A DNA stretch of 41,043 nucleotides from Metasolibacillus meyeri (GTDB lineage: Bacteria > Bacillota > Bacilli > Bacillales_A > Planococcaceae). The notes below the pieces were generated by a model. That model was not told the origin of the DNA and searched no databases. It saw only the letters and a program-made list of their open reading frames with translations. The position numbers were made by a program, and so were the translations under genes. Shown here piece by piece: positions 34,562 through 41,043 of this stretch. Location of the stretch: assembly GCF_003049505.1 (NCBI RefSeq), contig NZ_PYWN01000084.1, positions 1 to 41,043 of the forward strand. Direction: 5' to 3'. Within the stretch, counting starts at the first letter, position 1. Every line of letters begins with the position of its first letter.

Positions 34562-35266
34562 CTACTTACTTTTGAAATAATACGCATGCATCATAAGCGC
34601 AATAATATATGCTGGTCGCTCCTCTTGAATATCGAATACATGAACATTGCTAATTAAATGATTGCGCTTCATTGTTCCTATAATACCTTGATTATTTTGC
34701 ACTGTAATAGCTGACGAAATGGTTGCTGCGGAACTAGTGAATTTCTCATTTTCAACTATAAATTCTATTACCTCTTTTAATTGGGCACTATTCTTTATAT
34801 TTATTGATGTACATGCCTCACCAATTGCTACACCGTTTTTATATATCGTCCAATGCTCCTGTATTAACGAGCGGTTTTTCGCATGCCAGCGTACTAAATA
34901 ATTATCTTCATCTATTTGAATATCAAACGCCAAATACCAGTTTACTCCTAAAATATCAGCCACAACCCTCTGCCACTTCTTTTCAAAATAACGCTTTATA
35001 TAGCCGCGCTTTACATCTCCTTTAAACAACGGCTTCTTAGATAAAATGGTTGTTTGTCGCTCATACAGTGACCAGCCTTCAATATTATTTGGTTGATAGC
35101 TTTGCTCCTTATGTACAAGTCGTTTACTCAAAAGCAAAATAAACATCGCTGCAATCAATAGCAGAAAAGTTGATGCATATGCCGTGACACTAAATAATCC
35201 ATACACCAAAAACCTTGCGATAATCGCAAGCTGAATTAACATAAAAAGTAAAACTAGATGATACAT
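34562..35266 (-). CDS. Membrane protein with possible tubby/LURP-like domain
   Basis: A 234-residue protein with two N-terminal transmembrane helices (about 2-22 and 26-46) and a cytoplasmic C-terminal domain of about 185 residues. The later part (YLAFDIQIDEDNYLVRWHAK, HWTIYKNGVAIGEA, IGTMKRNHLISNVHVFDI, then AYIIALMMHAYYFKSK) has the beta-strand spacing of tubby/LURP-one-like folds; this assignment is weak and by eye. AGAGGTG supports the start. It is the first gene of the operon with the LytTR regulator and kinase, ending 40 bases before the regulator start. It may be the membrane partner of that system. Confidence 0.65.
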   Translation of the reverse strand: MYHLVLLFMLIQLAIIARFLVYGLFSVTAYASTFLLLIAAMFILLLSKRLVHKEQSYQPNNIEGWSLYERQTTILSKKPLFKGDVKRGYIKRYFEKKWQRVVADILGVNWYLAFDIQIDEDNYLVRWHAKNRSLIQEHWTIYKNGVAIGEACTSINIKNSAQLKEVIEFIVENEKFTSSAATISSAITVQNNQGIIGTMKRNHLISNVHVFDIQEERPAYIIALMMHAYYFKSK

Positions 35267-35317
35267 ATTTTTTCACCTCTATTTATTTACGTACATTTCG
35301 ATAAGAGGTTTCACACA

Positions 35318-35899
35318 TCAGTCCATCCAATAAAAAATCGCATCCCATATCAGATACTCCCTTGGCTCTCTAAAAATAGTGGCGATATTCGCTTTAAAAG
35401 GGAGTGGCTTCTCCACATCTTCCTTACGCAAAATGCTATAATTATACTTCATAAAAAGGCGCTGCAAGCTTTCGTATAGCTCAGTTAAATGTGTTGGAAT
35501 GAGCAAACTTTGCGGGTTAATTAAAGAATTCACCCCCCCACTTTGCCACTCTCCTTCAAAATAGTCATCCCGTTTCTCGCCTTTACCAATTAATACAACA
35601 GGTGCAAGCATACTAATTTGTACAACAAGCCCTATTTTCTCCGCCTCCACTAAGCCCCCCGCTCGCTCTAGACGTGTTACGGCACTCTTTTCATAAACAA
35701 ACCATTGCATGTAGGAGGCATACCCGCTCCCAAAATGTAATAGCTCTTGATCACACTCTATACGCTTAGACCTCTCTAACTCTGCTTTTATTCTTTTTAA
35801 ATAACTAAAAATTTGCTGCTCATCCCCTGCATTATAAGGGAAAACTTCACCAATCATCTCACCTTGAATCAGCTGTTTTAATTGTTCATTTGTAAACAT
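35318..35899 (-). CDS. Uncharacterised 193-residue protein
   Basis: A soluble protein starting MFTNEQLKQLIQGEMIGEVF, with a mid part YASYMQWFVYEKSAVTRLER and a late segment LYESLQRLFMKYNYSI. There is no signal peptide or transmembrane helix. The ATG at 35899 is well supported by AAGGGGGCTAAAA; the earlier frame start has no binding site. It lies upstream of the tubby-like gene on the same strand, 51 bases away, and may be the first gene of that operon or a separate unit. I do not recognise the family. Confidence 0.7.
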   Translation of the reverse strand: MFTNEQLKQLIQGEMIGEVFPYNAGDEQQIFSYLKRIKAELERSKRIECDQELLHFGSGYASYMQWFVYEKSAVTRLERAGGLVEAEKIGLVVQISMLAPVVLIGKGEKRDDYFEGEWQSGGVNSLINPQSLLIPTHLTELYESLQRLFMKYNYSILRKEDVEKPLPFKANIATIFREPREYLIWDAIFYWMD

Positions 35900-36009
35900 T
35901 TTTAGCCCCCTTATTCTCTCTATCATACCAAACGATAATTTCCGTTCCAGAAATATCGAGTGGGATTAGATATTATTCGCTATGATAAATGTACAAAGGA
36001 GGAAAACGC

Positions 36010-36870
36010 ATGCTACAGAAATTTAATCAGTTAATGGATTATATCGAGACTCATTTAACAGAAAATATTTCAGGGGAAACCATTTCTCAAATCGTTGGGC
36101 TGTCTGACTATCATTTTAGAAGAATGTTTTCTTATATGGCAGGTATGTCATTGACAGAGTATATCAAAAACAGAAGATTGTCCTGTGCCAATGCTGAACT
36201 CGTCAACGGTGCAAAAGTGACAGACATTGCTTTTAAATATGGCTATCAATCCGTCGATGGATTCTCAAGGGCGTTTCGCGAGTGGAGTGGCTTTTTACCC
36301 TCCGAAGTTGCGAAAAATAAAATCCAAAAAACCTTTCCAAAGTTTTCATTTTTTATTGATATTAAAGGAGGCATTTCAATGGAATTTAAAATAGAGCAGA
36401 AGGCAAAATTCAATTTAGTTGGGGTAACGAAAAGAGTACCCATCCAATTCGAAGGCGAAAACAATGCCATTATTGAATTAGCTCAAACAATTACAGAGCA
36501 GCAAAGAACAGAAATGCATGAACTAAGTGATTTATATCCGCATCAAGTATTAAATGCATCTTATCATTTTGATGAAGGACACTTGGAGGGAAAGGGGAAT
36601 CTAACGCATATGATTGGCTTTGCTACTACGAAGGAAAATCCATATGATGACTTAGAACAAATTACACTTGAAGCAAATACATGGGCTATTTTTCCGAATC
36701 GCGGACCATTTCCCGCTACACTGCAGCAAACCTATGCCAATATTTATGCACAGTGGCTCCCTTCATCGAATTATGAGTTGTTAAACGAGCCAATGATTTC
36801 TTTCACCCGCTATGATGACCCAGCTGATAATGTTTATAGTGAGGTTTGGGTTGCGGTAAAAGAAAAATAA
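36010..36870 (+). CDS. AraC-family regulator with GyrI-like effector domain
   Basis: A 286-residue regulator with two helix-turn-helix motifs in the first about 105 residues (ISQIVGLSDYHFRRMFSYMA and DIAFKYGYQSVDGFSRAFRE) followed by a GyrI-like effector-binding domain (about 120-286; FNLVGVTKRVPIQ, LEANTWAIFPNRG, ANIYAQWLPSSNYEL). It is a clear paralogue of the regulator at 18686, sharing the layout and the WxxPxSxYEL ending. Such proteins sense small molecules or stress. The ATG at 36010 is preferred because AAAGGAGGAAAACGC precedes it. It is monocistronic. Its target is not evident from the neighbourhood. Confidence 0.9.
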   Translation: MLQKFNQLMDYIETHLTENISGETISQIVGLSDYHFRRMFSYMAGMSLTEYIKNRRLSCANAELVNGAKVTDIAFKYGYQSVDGFSRAFREWSGFLPSEVAKNKIQKTFPKFSFFIDIKGGISMEFKIEQKAKFNLVGVTKRVPIQFEGENNAIIELAQTITEQQRTEMHELSDLYPHQVLNASYHFDEGHLEGKGNLTHMIGFATTKENPYDDLEQITLEANTWAIFPNRGPFPATLQQTYANIYAQWLPSSNYELLNEPMISFTRYDDPADNVYSEVWVAVKEK

Positions 36871-36998
36871 TCAGTACTAACGCTATACATTTGATTTTAG
36901 AGGTAATCAAAATGATTTATGGATATAAGTAATTGCGTTGCATAAACTTCTCTCATTAATATTTTGTTAAAAGAGAGAATAGAGGAGGCCTAAAATAG

Positions 36999-37044
36999 AC
37001 GTGTTAGAAAAGGTCATACTTTTCTAACACGTCCCTATTTTTTA
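36999..37044 (+). terminator. Intrinsic terminator preceding the second 21-bp array
   Basis: ACGTGTTAGAAAAG (36999-37012), loop GTCATA, CTTTTCTAACACGT (37019-37032), then CCCTATTTTTTAG. The stem centre (AAAAG, six-base loop ending ATA, CTTTT) matches that of the terminator at 25862, and a 21-bp array follows in the same way. Confidence 0.85.
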
Positions 37045-37052
37045 GTTTCGTT

Positions 37053-37158
37053 GAGTGAATTTGCTTGTTCTTCGTGCGAATTTCAATGTTTAACGTGCGA
37101 AAATGGGCTTCTTGCGGGCGAATTCATCTATCTTACGATCGAATCATTACTTTTGAAC
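37053..37158. repeat. Second five-unit 21-bp array, core GNGCGAA/GAKYGAA
   Basis: Units start at 37053, 37074, 37095, 37116 and 37137, each 21 bp apart and opening with GAGTGAA, GTGCGAA, GTGCGAA, GGGCGAA and GATCGAA. The final unit ends CATTACTTTTGAAC, near-identical to the last unit at 26001 (CATTGTCTTTGAAC). The inner bases differ more than in the first array, so the copies have diverged. Confidence 0.8.
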
Positions 37159-37241
37159 TAAAGAATTTGAATAGGTGAATCTTTTTCCCTTGTAAATGCG
37201 TATTATGATATAAGGACATTTCATGCAAAAGGAGGTAACAT

Positions 37242-37388
37242 GTGAGCCTTTTAATTTCTTTAATTATCTTTTTAGCTATATTATTCGTTTTCGGTGGCAT
37301 TTTAAAAATATCATTTACTATTTTAAAATATATCGCATTCATCGTTATATTCATTTATGTTATAAGATTTGTTCTGGCACTGCTCTAA
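37242..37388 (+). CDS. Small hydrophobic membrane protein (48 aa)
   Basis: A GTG start behind AAAGGAGGTAACAT, encoding 48 residues, nearly all hydrophobic: SLLISLIIFLAILFVFGG, then LKISFTILKYIAFIVIFIYV and a last RFVLALL. Two transmembrane helices separated by a short polar turn are expected. Its ribosome binding site is excellent and a terminator follows at 37394, so the gene is convincing despite its size. The family is not recognised. It lies directly after the second 21-bp array, whose end is about 80 bases upstream. Confidence 0.7.
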   Translation: MSLLISLIIFLAILFVFGGILKISFTILKYIAFIVIFIYVIRFVLALL

Positions 37389-37393
37389 ATTCA

Positions 37394-37436
37394 AAAGGTG
37401 AGGAATGTAGCTATTGTACATTCCCCACCTTTTTAA
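37394..37436 (+). terminator. Intrinsic terminator of the 48-aa protein gene
   Basis: AAAGGTGAGGAATGTA (37395-37410) pairs with TACATTCCCCACCTTT (with one mismatch), followed by TTAAAA. Confidence 0.7.
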
Positions 37437-37623
37437 AATTCATACTGGCTCTTACCGTTTTGGTAGCATCAAAACTCCCACCTTTAAACCCACGTAACAC
37501 ATTATTCCTACTATTGTAAATACCTTTTCACAATCCAATTTGTATTATCCTCAAATTAGAAGCGCTCCTGCACCTTGTACAAAATATAATATAGAAAGTG
37601 ACACTTTTTTCAGCAACAATTCC

Positions 37624-38352
37624 CTATTCCTTTATCCAATAAGACGAACCGTCCGCACTACGACTCATAAATCCATACTCAATCAAATAGCGTCTTAAAG
37701 TAACAAAATCTGCATGCACCGTTTTTAAAATGGTATTCACTTCTTTTTCTGTATAAGCTTTTCCTGCTGTAAATCGTTGCAAAATATGTTGTAAAATAAT
37801 CAACTTTCTCTTTTCTTTGCTAGGAATTGTCTCAATCCCACCGTCTAAGCCTTGTTTAAAATAGGTTTGTAGCACTTTTTCACGTTCTTTTTCCTCAATA
37901 CTATAACGCTCGTCCACCTGTGTAGCCCCCCTATGAATTTTGTAATGATTCGGTTCTGACAGTAGCTGCATTAGGGCTAGGAAGACTTTAGCTTGCCTTT
38001 CCTTTTCACGCAACTTAAAACGATGCTGTCGCACTGTTGAAATATTGTTAACACTACTATCTACAGCAATTTCTTTATCTGATAGTCCCTCATAAAACAG
38101 CTTTAACATTTCCTGCTGCACCTCTGATAAGCCACTTGTTTTCTTATCCATTTGCAAAAGTGCATGAAAAGCGGAGCCATGCTCTTGCTGAAGATGTACC
38201 TGTATCATGCCTTCTGCTGTTAAAAATTTGTTCTGAAACGGATAAACTTCATGTATCGCAAATGCTTGATCACAATGAAGGCATTGATATTGTACATCCG
38301 TTAATTGATAGCCGTTCATTAACTCCTCAATCGATATACTTTGAAAATCCAT
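37624..38352 (-). CDS. DUF2087 regulator with LuxR-type helix-turn-helix
   Basis: A 242-residue cytoplasmic regulator. Near the start is a zinc-finger-like motif: YQCLHCDQAF then HLQQEHG (C-x2-C with H-x4-H). A LuxR-type helix-turn-helix follows (about 80-125; EVQQEMLKLFYEGLSDKEIA). The C-terminal about 75 residues match DUF2087: ILQRFTAGKAYTEKEVNTIL, VTLRRYLIEYGFMSR and a final GSSYWIKE. The ATG at 38352 is preferred over 38361 since GAGGTGGTATTT precedes it. The target is unknown. It sits alone between a small membrane protein gene and the TetR/SMR operon, on the same strand as the latter. Confidence 0.85.
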   Translation of the reverse strand: MDFQSISIEELMNGYQLTDVQYQCLHCDQAFAIHEVYPFQNKFLTAEGMIQVHLQQEHGSAFHALLQMDKKTSGLSEVQQEMLKLFYEGLSDKEIAVDSSVNNISTVRQHRFKLREKERQAKVFLALMQLLSEPNHYKIHRGATQVDERYSIEEKEREKVLQTYFKQGLDGGIETIPSKEKRKLIILQHILQRFTAGKAYTEKEVNTILKTVHADFVTLRRYLIEYGFMSRSADGSSYWIKE

Positions 38353-38467
38353 AAATACCACCTCAACAAATATATTATATAAAGTTTATTATTTTGTAAA
38401 CAAATTATATTTTCGTTTATAAAACACATTTAAACACAGCAAAACTTTTAGGATTATGTATATGAAT

Positions 38468-38512
38468 ATAAAAAAGCAGCATGTTAGAAACCGCTCTACA
38501 TGCTGCTTTAAA
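38468..38512 (-). terminator. Intrinsic terminator of the SMR-TetR operon
   Basis: On the minus strand AAGCAGCATGT and ACATGCTGCTT form a perfect stem, followed by TTTTAT. It lies downstream of the TetR stop at 38529. Confidence 0.85.
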
Positions 38513-38528
38513 TTATGCTGTTATTTTA

Positions 38529-39110
38529 CTAATTTTTTATCCCTCTCCAAAAGACAGACCAAGTAATCGCTAACCTGCTCTCATATTCGTCATATGAGTA
38601 ATTCATCAGATTGTATAGCATCCCATCCAAAATCGTCATAAAGCATGTGGCAACAGCCTCACTATCAATAAGATTTTCTTCTTTATTACCTGTCAAAATG
38701 GAGAAAATAAGTGCTCTAATCTCATTTTCCACTTTTTTATTTTTAAGTGTAATAAGCTCTTTGAATTTTTCAGGTGGATAAATACCATACCTTTTAAGAA
38801 AAAGGCCTTTATCATTCATATAATAGTATTTATTCAATTCCTGCAAAATATGGTGCAACTTTTGCTCCGTCGGAAATTTCTCAATAATAAGCGCTTGCTT
38901 GTCAATGAATCGTAAATAATCTTCTATTACATAGTTTACAATTTCCTCAAAAAGGTTCTGTTTACTTTCAAAATAGGCATAAATGGATGGTGTTTTAATA
39001 TTTACACTGACAGCTATATCTTTAAGTGCTGTTTCCTCATAACCCTGTGAGGAAAACAATCTTAAACTTTGTTCGATTATATTTTTTTTAGTTTCTTCAC
39101 CTTTCTTCAA
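38529..39110 (-). CDS. TetR-family repressor, YvdT-like
   Basis: A 193-residue repressor. The N-terminal helix-turn-helix domain is clear (about 1-55; TKKNIIEQSLRLFSSQGYEE, TALKDIAVSVNIKTPSIYAYF). The rest is a helical ligand-binding and dimer domain. It is co-transcribed with two SMR pumps and likely represses them through the palindromic sites at 39825 and 39920. The TTG start at 39110 is supported by GAGGTGACAGG. The gene order SMR-SMR-TetR matches yvdR-yvdS-yvdT of B. subtilis, from memory. The ligand is probably a pump substrate, such as guanidinium-like or cationic compounds. Confidence 0.88.
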   Translation of the reverse strand: MKKGEETKKNIIEQSLRLFSSQGYEETALKDIAVSVNIKTPSIYAYFESKQNLFEEIVNYVIEDYLRFIDKQALIIEKFPTEQKLHHILQELNKYYYMNDKGLFLKRYGIYPPEKFKELITLKNKKVENEIRALIFSILTGNKEENLIDSEAVATCFMTILDGMLYNLMNYSYDEYESRLAITWSVFWRGIKN

Positions 39111-39137
39111 TTAACCTGTCACCTCTTTATGTTTAAA

Positions 39138-39452
39138 TTAAGATATTAACTTCAAACTCACTATACTAAAAATGATTCCTCCTACTAACGCTAACTTCTT
39201 CCAATTTTTAGGCTCATTAAATAAAAACATACCTAATAAAACACTTCCTGCTGCGCCGATTCCTGTCCAAATTCCATAGCCAATACTAATAGGTATTTCT
39301 ATTAATGATACTGAAAGAAAGAAGAAACTTAAACCCATACATATAATAAAAAAGATTGTTGGTCTTAATCTGGTAAAGCCCTCTGTTAATTTTAGATTAA
39401 TAACGCCACCTACTTCAAGCAACCCAGCTAACACCAAAAATACCCAATACAT
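39138..39452 (-). CDS. SMR-family efflux pump subunit, YvdS-like
   Basis: A 104-residue protein with four transmembrane helices. Catalytic Glu13 is present in AGLLEVGGV, with the SMR motif SIGYGIWTGIGAAGSVLL. It starts three bases after the stop of the other SMR gene, at an ATG behind AAAGGAGGCTG; a start at 39494 inside the other gene lacks a binding site. Paired SMR genes usually encode an asymmetric dimer that expels cationic compounds or guanidinium derivatives. Confidence 0.9.
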   Translation of the reverse strand: MYWVFLVLAGLLEVGGVINLKLTEGFTRLRPTIFFIICMGLSFFFLSVSLIEIPISIGYGIWTGIGAAGSVLLGMFLFNEPKNWKKLALVGGIIFSIVSLKLIS

Positions 39453-39453
39453 A

Positions 39454-39807
39454 TTACACAGCCTCCTTTGTATTTTTCTTGTCCTTAGGTTCATCAGAAA
39501 CCAATTTTAGCCCTATAATACAGCTAATTAGAAAAGTCACTAACACAACTTTAGGTAAACTAACTGGATCTCCTAAAAACACCATACCTACTAATGCCGT
39601 ACCGAATGCTCCCAACCCTGTAAAAACTGCATAAGCTGTTGACACTGGTAGCATTTTTAACGTTTTTGCAAAACACCAAAAGCTAAGCACTAATAATACA
39701 ATTGTGGGAATCACAATCTCTATTTTTGTAAGTCCTTCTGAATAACCTAACCCTAACGCCCAACCTACTTCAAAAATTCCCCCAAGAATTAAATAAAACC
39801 ATGCCAT
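39454..39807 (-). CDS. SMR-family efflux pump subunit, YvdR-like
   Basis: A 117-residue four-helix pump subunit. Glu13 is in GGIFEVGWALGLG, where the Trp three residues later (EVGW) is typical of guanidinium-type (Gdx) SMR proteins. The SMR motif STAYAVFTGLGAFGTALVG follows. The C-terminus is a charged tail (SDEPKDKKNTKEAV). It is first in the operon, with AGAAGGAGAG before the start, and two TetR-type operators upstream. The paired SMR2 and TetR genes follow. Confidence 0.92.
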   Translation of the reverse strand: MAWFYLILGGIFEVGWALGLGYSEGLTKIEIVIPTIVLLVLSFWCFAKTLKMLPVSTAYAVFTGLGAFGTALVGMVFLGDPVSLPKVVLVTFLISCIIGLKLVSDEPKDKKNTKEAV

Positions 39808-39824
39808 AATAATCTCTCCTTCTA

Positions 39825-39850
39825 AATTTAACTAACATACGTTAGATTTT
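39825..39850. promoter_or_regulatory. TetR-type operator, start-codon proximal copy
   Basis: Core palindrome CTAACATACGTTAG at 39832-39845 inside a 26-bp exact copy of the site at 39920-39945. It lies 17 bp upstream of the SMR1 ATG, next to its ribosome binding site. Confidence 0.75.
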
Positions 39851-39877
39851 TTGTTTAAAAAAATATTTTTGTCGGTA

Positions 39878-39901
39878 CTACTTTAAGATAATCGGTAGCA
39901 T
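39878..39901 (-). CDS. Possible seven-codon leader peptide between the operators
   Basis: An ATG at 39901 behind TGTGGAGGTTAAAG encodes MLPIILK and TAG. It lies 18 bp after the distal operator, the same spacing as SMR1 from the proximal one, so it may be a remnant of a duplicated leader or a lost gene start. Expression is unproven. Confidence 0.3.
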   Translation of the reverse strand: MLPIILK

Positions 39902-39919
39902 CTTTAACCTCCACAAAAT

Positions 39920-39945
39920 AATTTAACTAACATACGTTAGATTTT
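39920..39945. promoter_or_regulatory. TetR-type operator, promoter-overlapping copy
   Basis: Core palindrome CTAACATACGTTAG at 39927-39940, overlapping the end of the -10 element of the SMR promoter, so repressor binding would block transcription. The same 26 bp are repeated at 39825-39850. Confidence 0.75.
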
Positions 39946-39969
39946 AATACAGAGTATTTTAATATGCAA
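39941..39969 (-). promoter_or_regulatory. Promoter of the SMR-TetR operon
   Basis: On the minus strand TTGCAT (39964-39969), a 17-bp spacer and TAAAAT (39941-39946). The -10 overlaps the distal TetR-type operator. Confidence 0.55.
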
Positions 39970-40112
39970 GCGTAAAATACAATTTTTTTGCAGTTACCTG
40001 TCTATCGTGATTTGATTATTGATGCTATTACGGAAAAATAAATTTGAAACCTTCAATAAAAAAATCCGTATACTATTATAAATTCAATTAATAGAAAAAT
40101 ATGGAGGTATAA

Positions 40113-40541
40113 ATGGAGAAAACATCCCTTTACGCTTATATTAAATTGACTGGAAACGATGATTTTCCAATTACTACAGTCACTGAGCGGTTAAATGTAC
40201 AGCCTACTAAGACGTGGAAAGTAGGTGACGCTATTCGCCCAAATCATCCTCATAAATGGGCATACACTTGTTGGAAATATGAGACAAAACAAATAGAAAC
40301 ACTCGACTCAGAAGATGTGTTACGTCCTCTTTTAAATACGTTTCAGTCAAAGGTTGAGATTATTAATAATTTAAAAACCGAGCTCCATTTAGATGTTCAA
40401 TTAGAACTGGTTATTATCATGGAGGAGGGGTGTACACCCGGCTTAGTTATTTATCCTGAATTTAGTGCTTTCGCTGCTGCTATTAATGCCTTTTTAGACA
40501 TTGATATGTATATAAATCCCTTTACTGAACAAAATGAATAG
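40113..40541 (+). CDS. DUF4279 domain-containing protein
   Basis: A 142-residue soluble protein: TSLYAYIKLTGNDDFPITTV, LNVQPTKTWKVGDAIRPNHP, WKYETKQIETLDSEDVL and LELVIIMEEGCTPGLVIYPE. The T-K-x-W-K-x-GD pattern and the W-x-Y-E-T segment fit DUF4279. The family is of unknown function and is often found beside toxin-immunity or small hypothetical genes. The start is supported by ATGGAGGTATAA. It is monocistronic as seen, with nothing recognisable upstream. Confidence 0.85.
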   Translation: MEKTSLYAYIKLTGNDDFPITTVTERLNVQPTKTWKVGDAIRPNHPHKWAYTCWKYETKQIETLDSEDVLRPLLNTFQSKVEIINNLKTELHLDVQLELVIIMEEGCTPGLVIYPEFSAFAAAINAFLDIDMYINPFTEQNE

Positions 40542-40730
40542 CATATGCTTACTAGATGGAAAATGGGCGATGACAACATAATAATCATTATTCGCCTATA
40601 CTATTGTCAATAGTATTTGTGCTACAAAACATCGGAGTATCAAGAAAAATCAACAGGCTTTTATTTGAAAAACAGCTTTATTCAGCACCGTTATCTAACA
40701 CACAAGCCATTTAAAAATAAAAATTTATTG
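40542..40730. other. Intergenic region after the DUF4279 gene
   Basis: No gene seen. A small inverted repeat (ACTATTGTCAATAGT, 40600-40616 area) and a weak hairpin GGGCGA/TCGCC may act as a terminator; neither has a clear T-run. Confidence 0.3.
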
Positions 40731-40759
40731 TTGACAAGATTTGAATTTCGCGATAAATT
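40731..40759 (+). promoter_or_regulatory. Promoter of the T-box transcript
   Basis: Consensus TTGACA (40731-40736), a 17-bp spacer and TAAATT (40754-40759), directly before the T-box leader. Confidence 0.6.
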
Positions 40760-40774
40760 GGAAACTAATTTCTA

Positions 40775-41026
40775 AAGAAAAGGCAATGAAAAGGATATGA
40801 GTCATTTTTGAGAAGGTCATGAGAGAGGGAAATCACCGGCTGAAAGTTTCCCGATTGGACAAAATGATTTACTCCCTTAGAGCCGCGCTAGGAAACTAGT
40901 GACGTTTACAGGCGTTATCTGTATCAATGAGCTACTGATGTGCAAACATGAGTAGAAATTTGGGTGGAACCACGGGTATACAGCATATATTCGTCCCTTT
41001 CGAGGGGCGGATATATGCTTTTTTGT
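40775..41026 (+). ncRNA. T-box riboswitch leader (amino acid not assigned)
   Basis: The T-box core GGGTGGAACCACGGG occurs at 40962-40976. The terminator that it competes with is formed by AGCATATAT plus CGTCCC (40982-40997) and GGGGCG plus ATATATGCT, followed by TTTTTTG. Upstream, a distal stem GGGAAA/TTTCCC encloses CCGGCTGAAAG, and TCATTTT/AAAATGA form a lower stem with bases GATTTACTCC beside it that probably include the specifier. TTT, TTA, TAC and TCC are all possible readings. Uncharged tRNA would bind and permit read-through into a gene beyond 41043. Confidence 0.85.
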
Positions 41027-41043
41027 TTACCAAAATACAAAAA

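Noticed and set aside
39808-40000. Guanidine (ykkC) riboswitch upstream of the SMR pair
   Set aside because: None of the conserved guanidine-I motif blocks were seen; the region is filled by TetR-type operators.

Overview
The window is AT-rich, Bacillus-type chromosomal DNA. Strong AGGAGG-type ribosome binding sites, frequent TTG and GTG starts, a T-box leader, a PhoP box, SMR pumps with a YvdT-like TetR, YdeI, YhfC and DUF4132 proteins all point to a Bacillales member. Lysinibacillus or a close relative is my best guess, from protein style only. There is no phage, no intact transposon, no CRISPR and no rRNA or tRNA gene. Most of it is a dense accessory/housekeeping mix of sensing, transport and small hypothetical genes.

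Left part (1-7350) is a decayed region around an intact ABC transporter. An erythromycin-esterase-like gene is present only as a C-terminal piece (84-719) and an N-terminal piece (5945-6300) on the same strand. Between them lie remnants of a HAD phosphatase and an ABC exporter, then an intact two-gene ABC transporter (ATPase plus a 1082-residue FtsX-type permease) and a large nested hairpin. The N-terminal esterase piece has replaced the body of a sensor kinase, so the OmpR-type response regulator next to it is an orphan. A cupin remnant follows.

7575-20226 holds a 44-residue membrane protein, a CheY/CheC/PAS-GGDEF operon linking chemotaxis-type signalling to c-di-GMP, a MazG-like pyrophosphohydrolase, a GyrI-like protein, a small operon (PH-like membrane protein, DUF3885, YdeI with a CDGSH tail), two convergent chemoreceptors, an NhaC antiporter behind a palindrome, an AraC regulator, a small hypothetical and a NUDIX hydrolase.

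20518-31200 holds a two-gene operon with a 1620-residue DUF5724/DUF4132 protein, a 21-bp repeat array, a NIF3/CutA-like protein, a DUF418 membrane protein, an ECF-type sigma factor with its DUF4179 anti-sigma, and a Na/Pi cotransporter preceded by a clear five-hexamer PhoP box.

31331-36870 is a LytTR signalling cluster: a membrane protein with a possible tubby-like domain, a LytTR response regulator and an AgrC-like kinase. Directly downstream, behind a 21-bp-spaced direct repeat that looks like a LytTR operator, are a YhfC intramembrane protease and a lipoprotein, the likely regulon. An uncharacterised protein and a second AraC/GyrI regulator follow. After that come a second 21-bp array with the same five-unit layout as the first, a 48-residue membrane protein, a DUF2087 regulator, a TetR-controlled SMR pump pair with twin operators, a DUF4279 protein and, at the edge, a T-box leader whose gene lies outside the window.

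The strongest candidates for something undescribed are the paired terminator-plus-21-bp-repeat elements, the LytTR/YhfC/lipoprotein module with its unknown signal, the DUF4132 operon, and the nested hairpin at 5814-5926.
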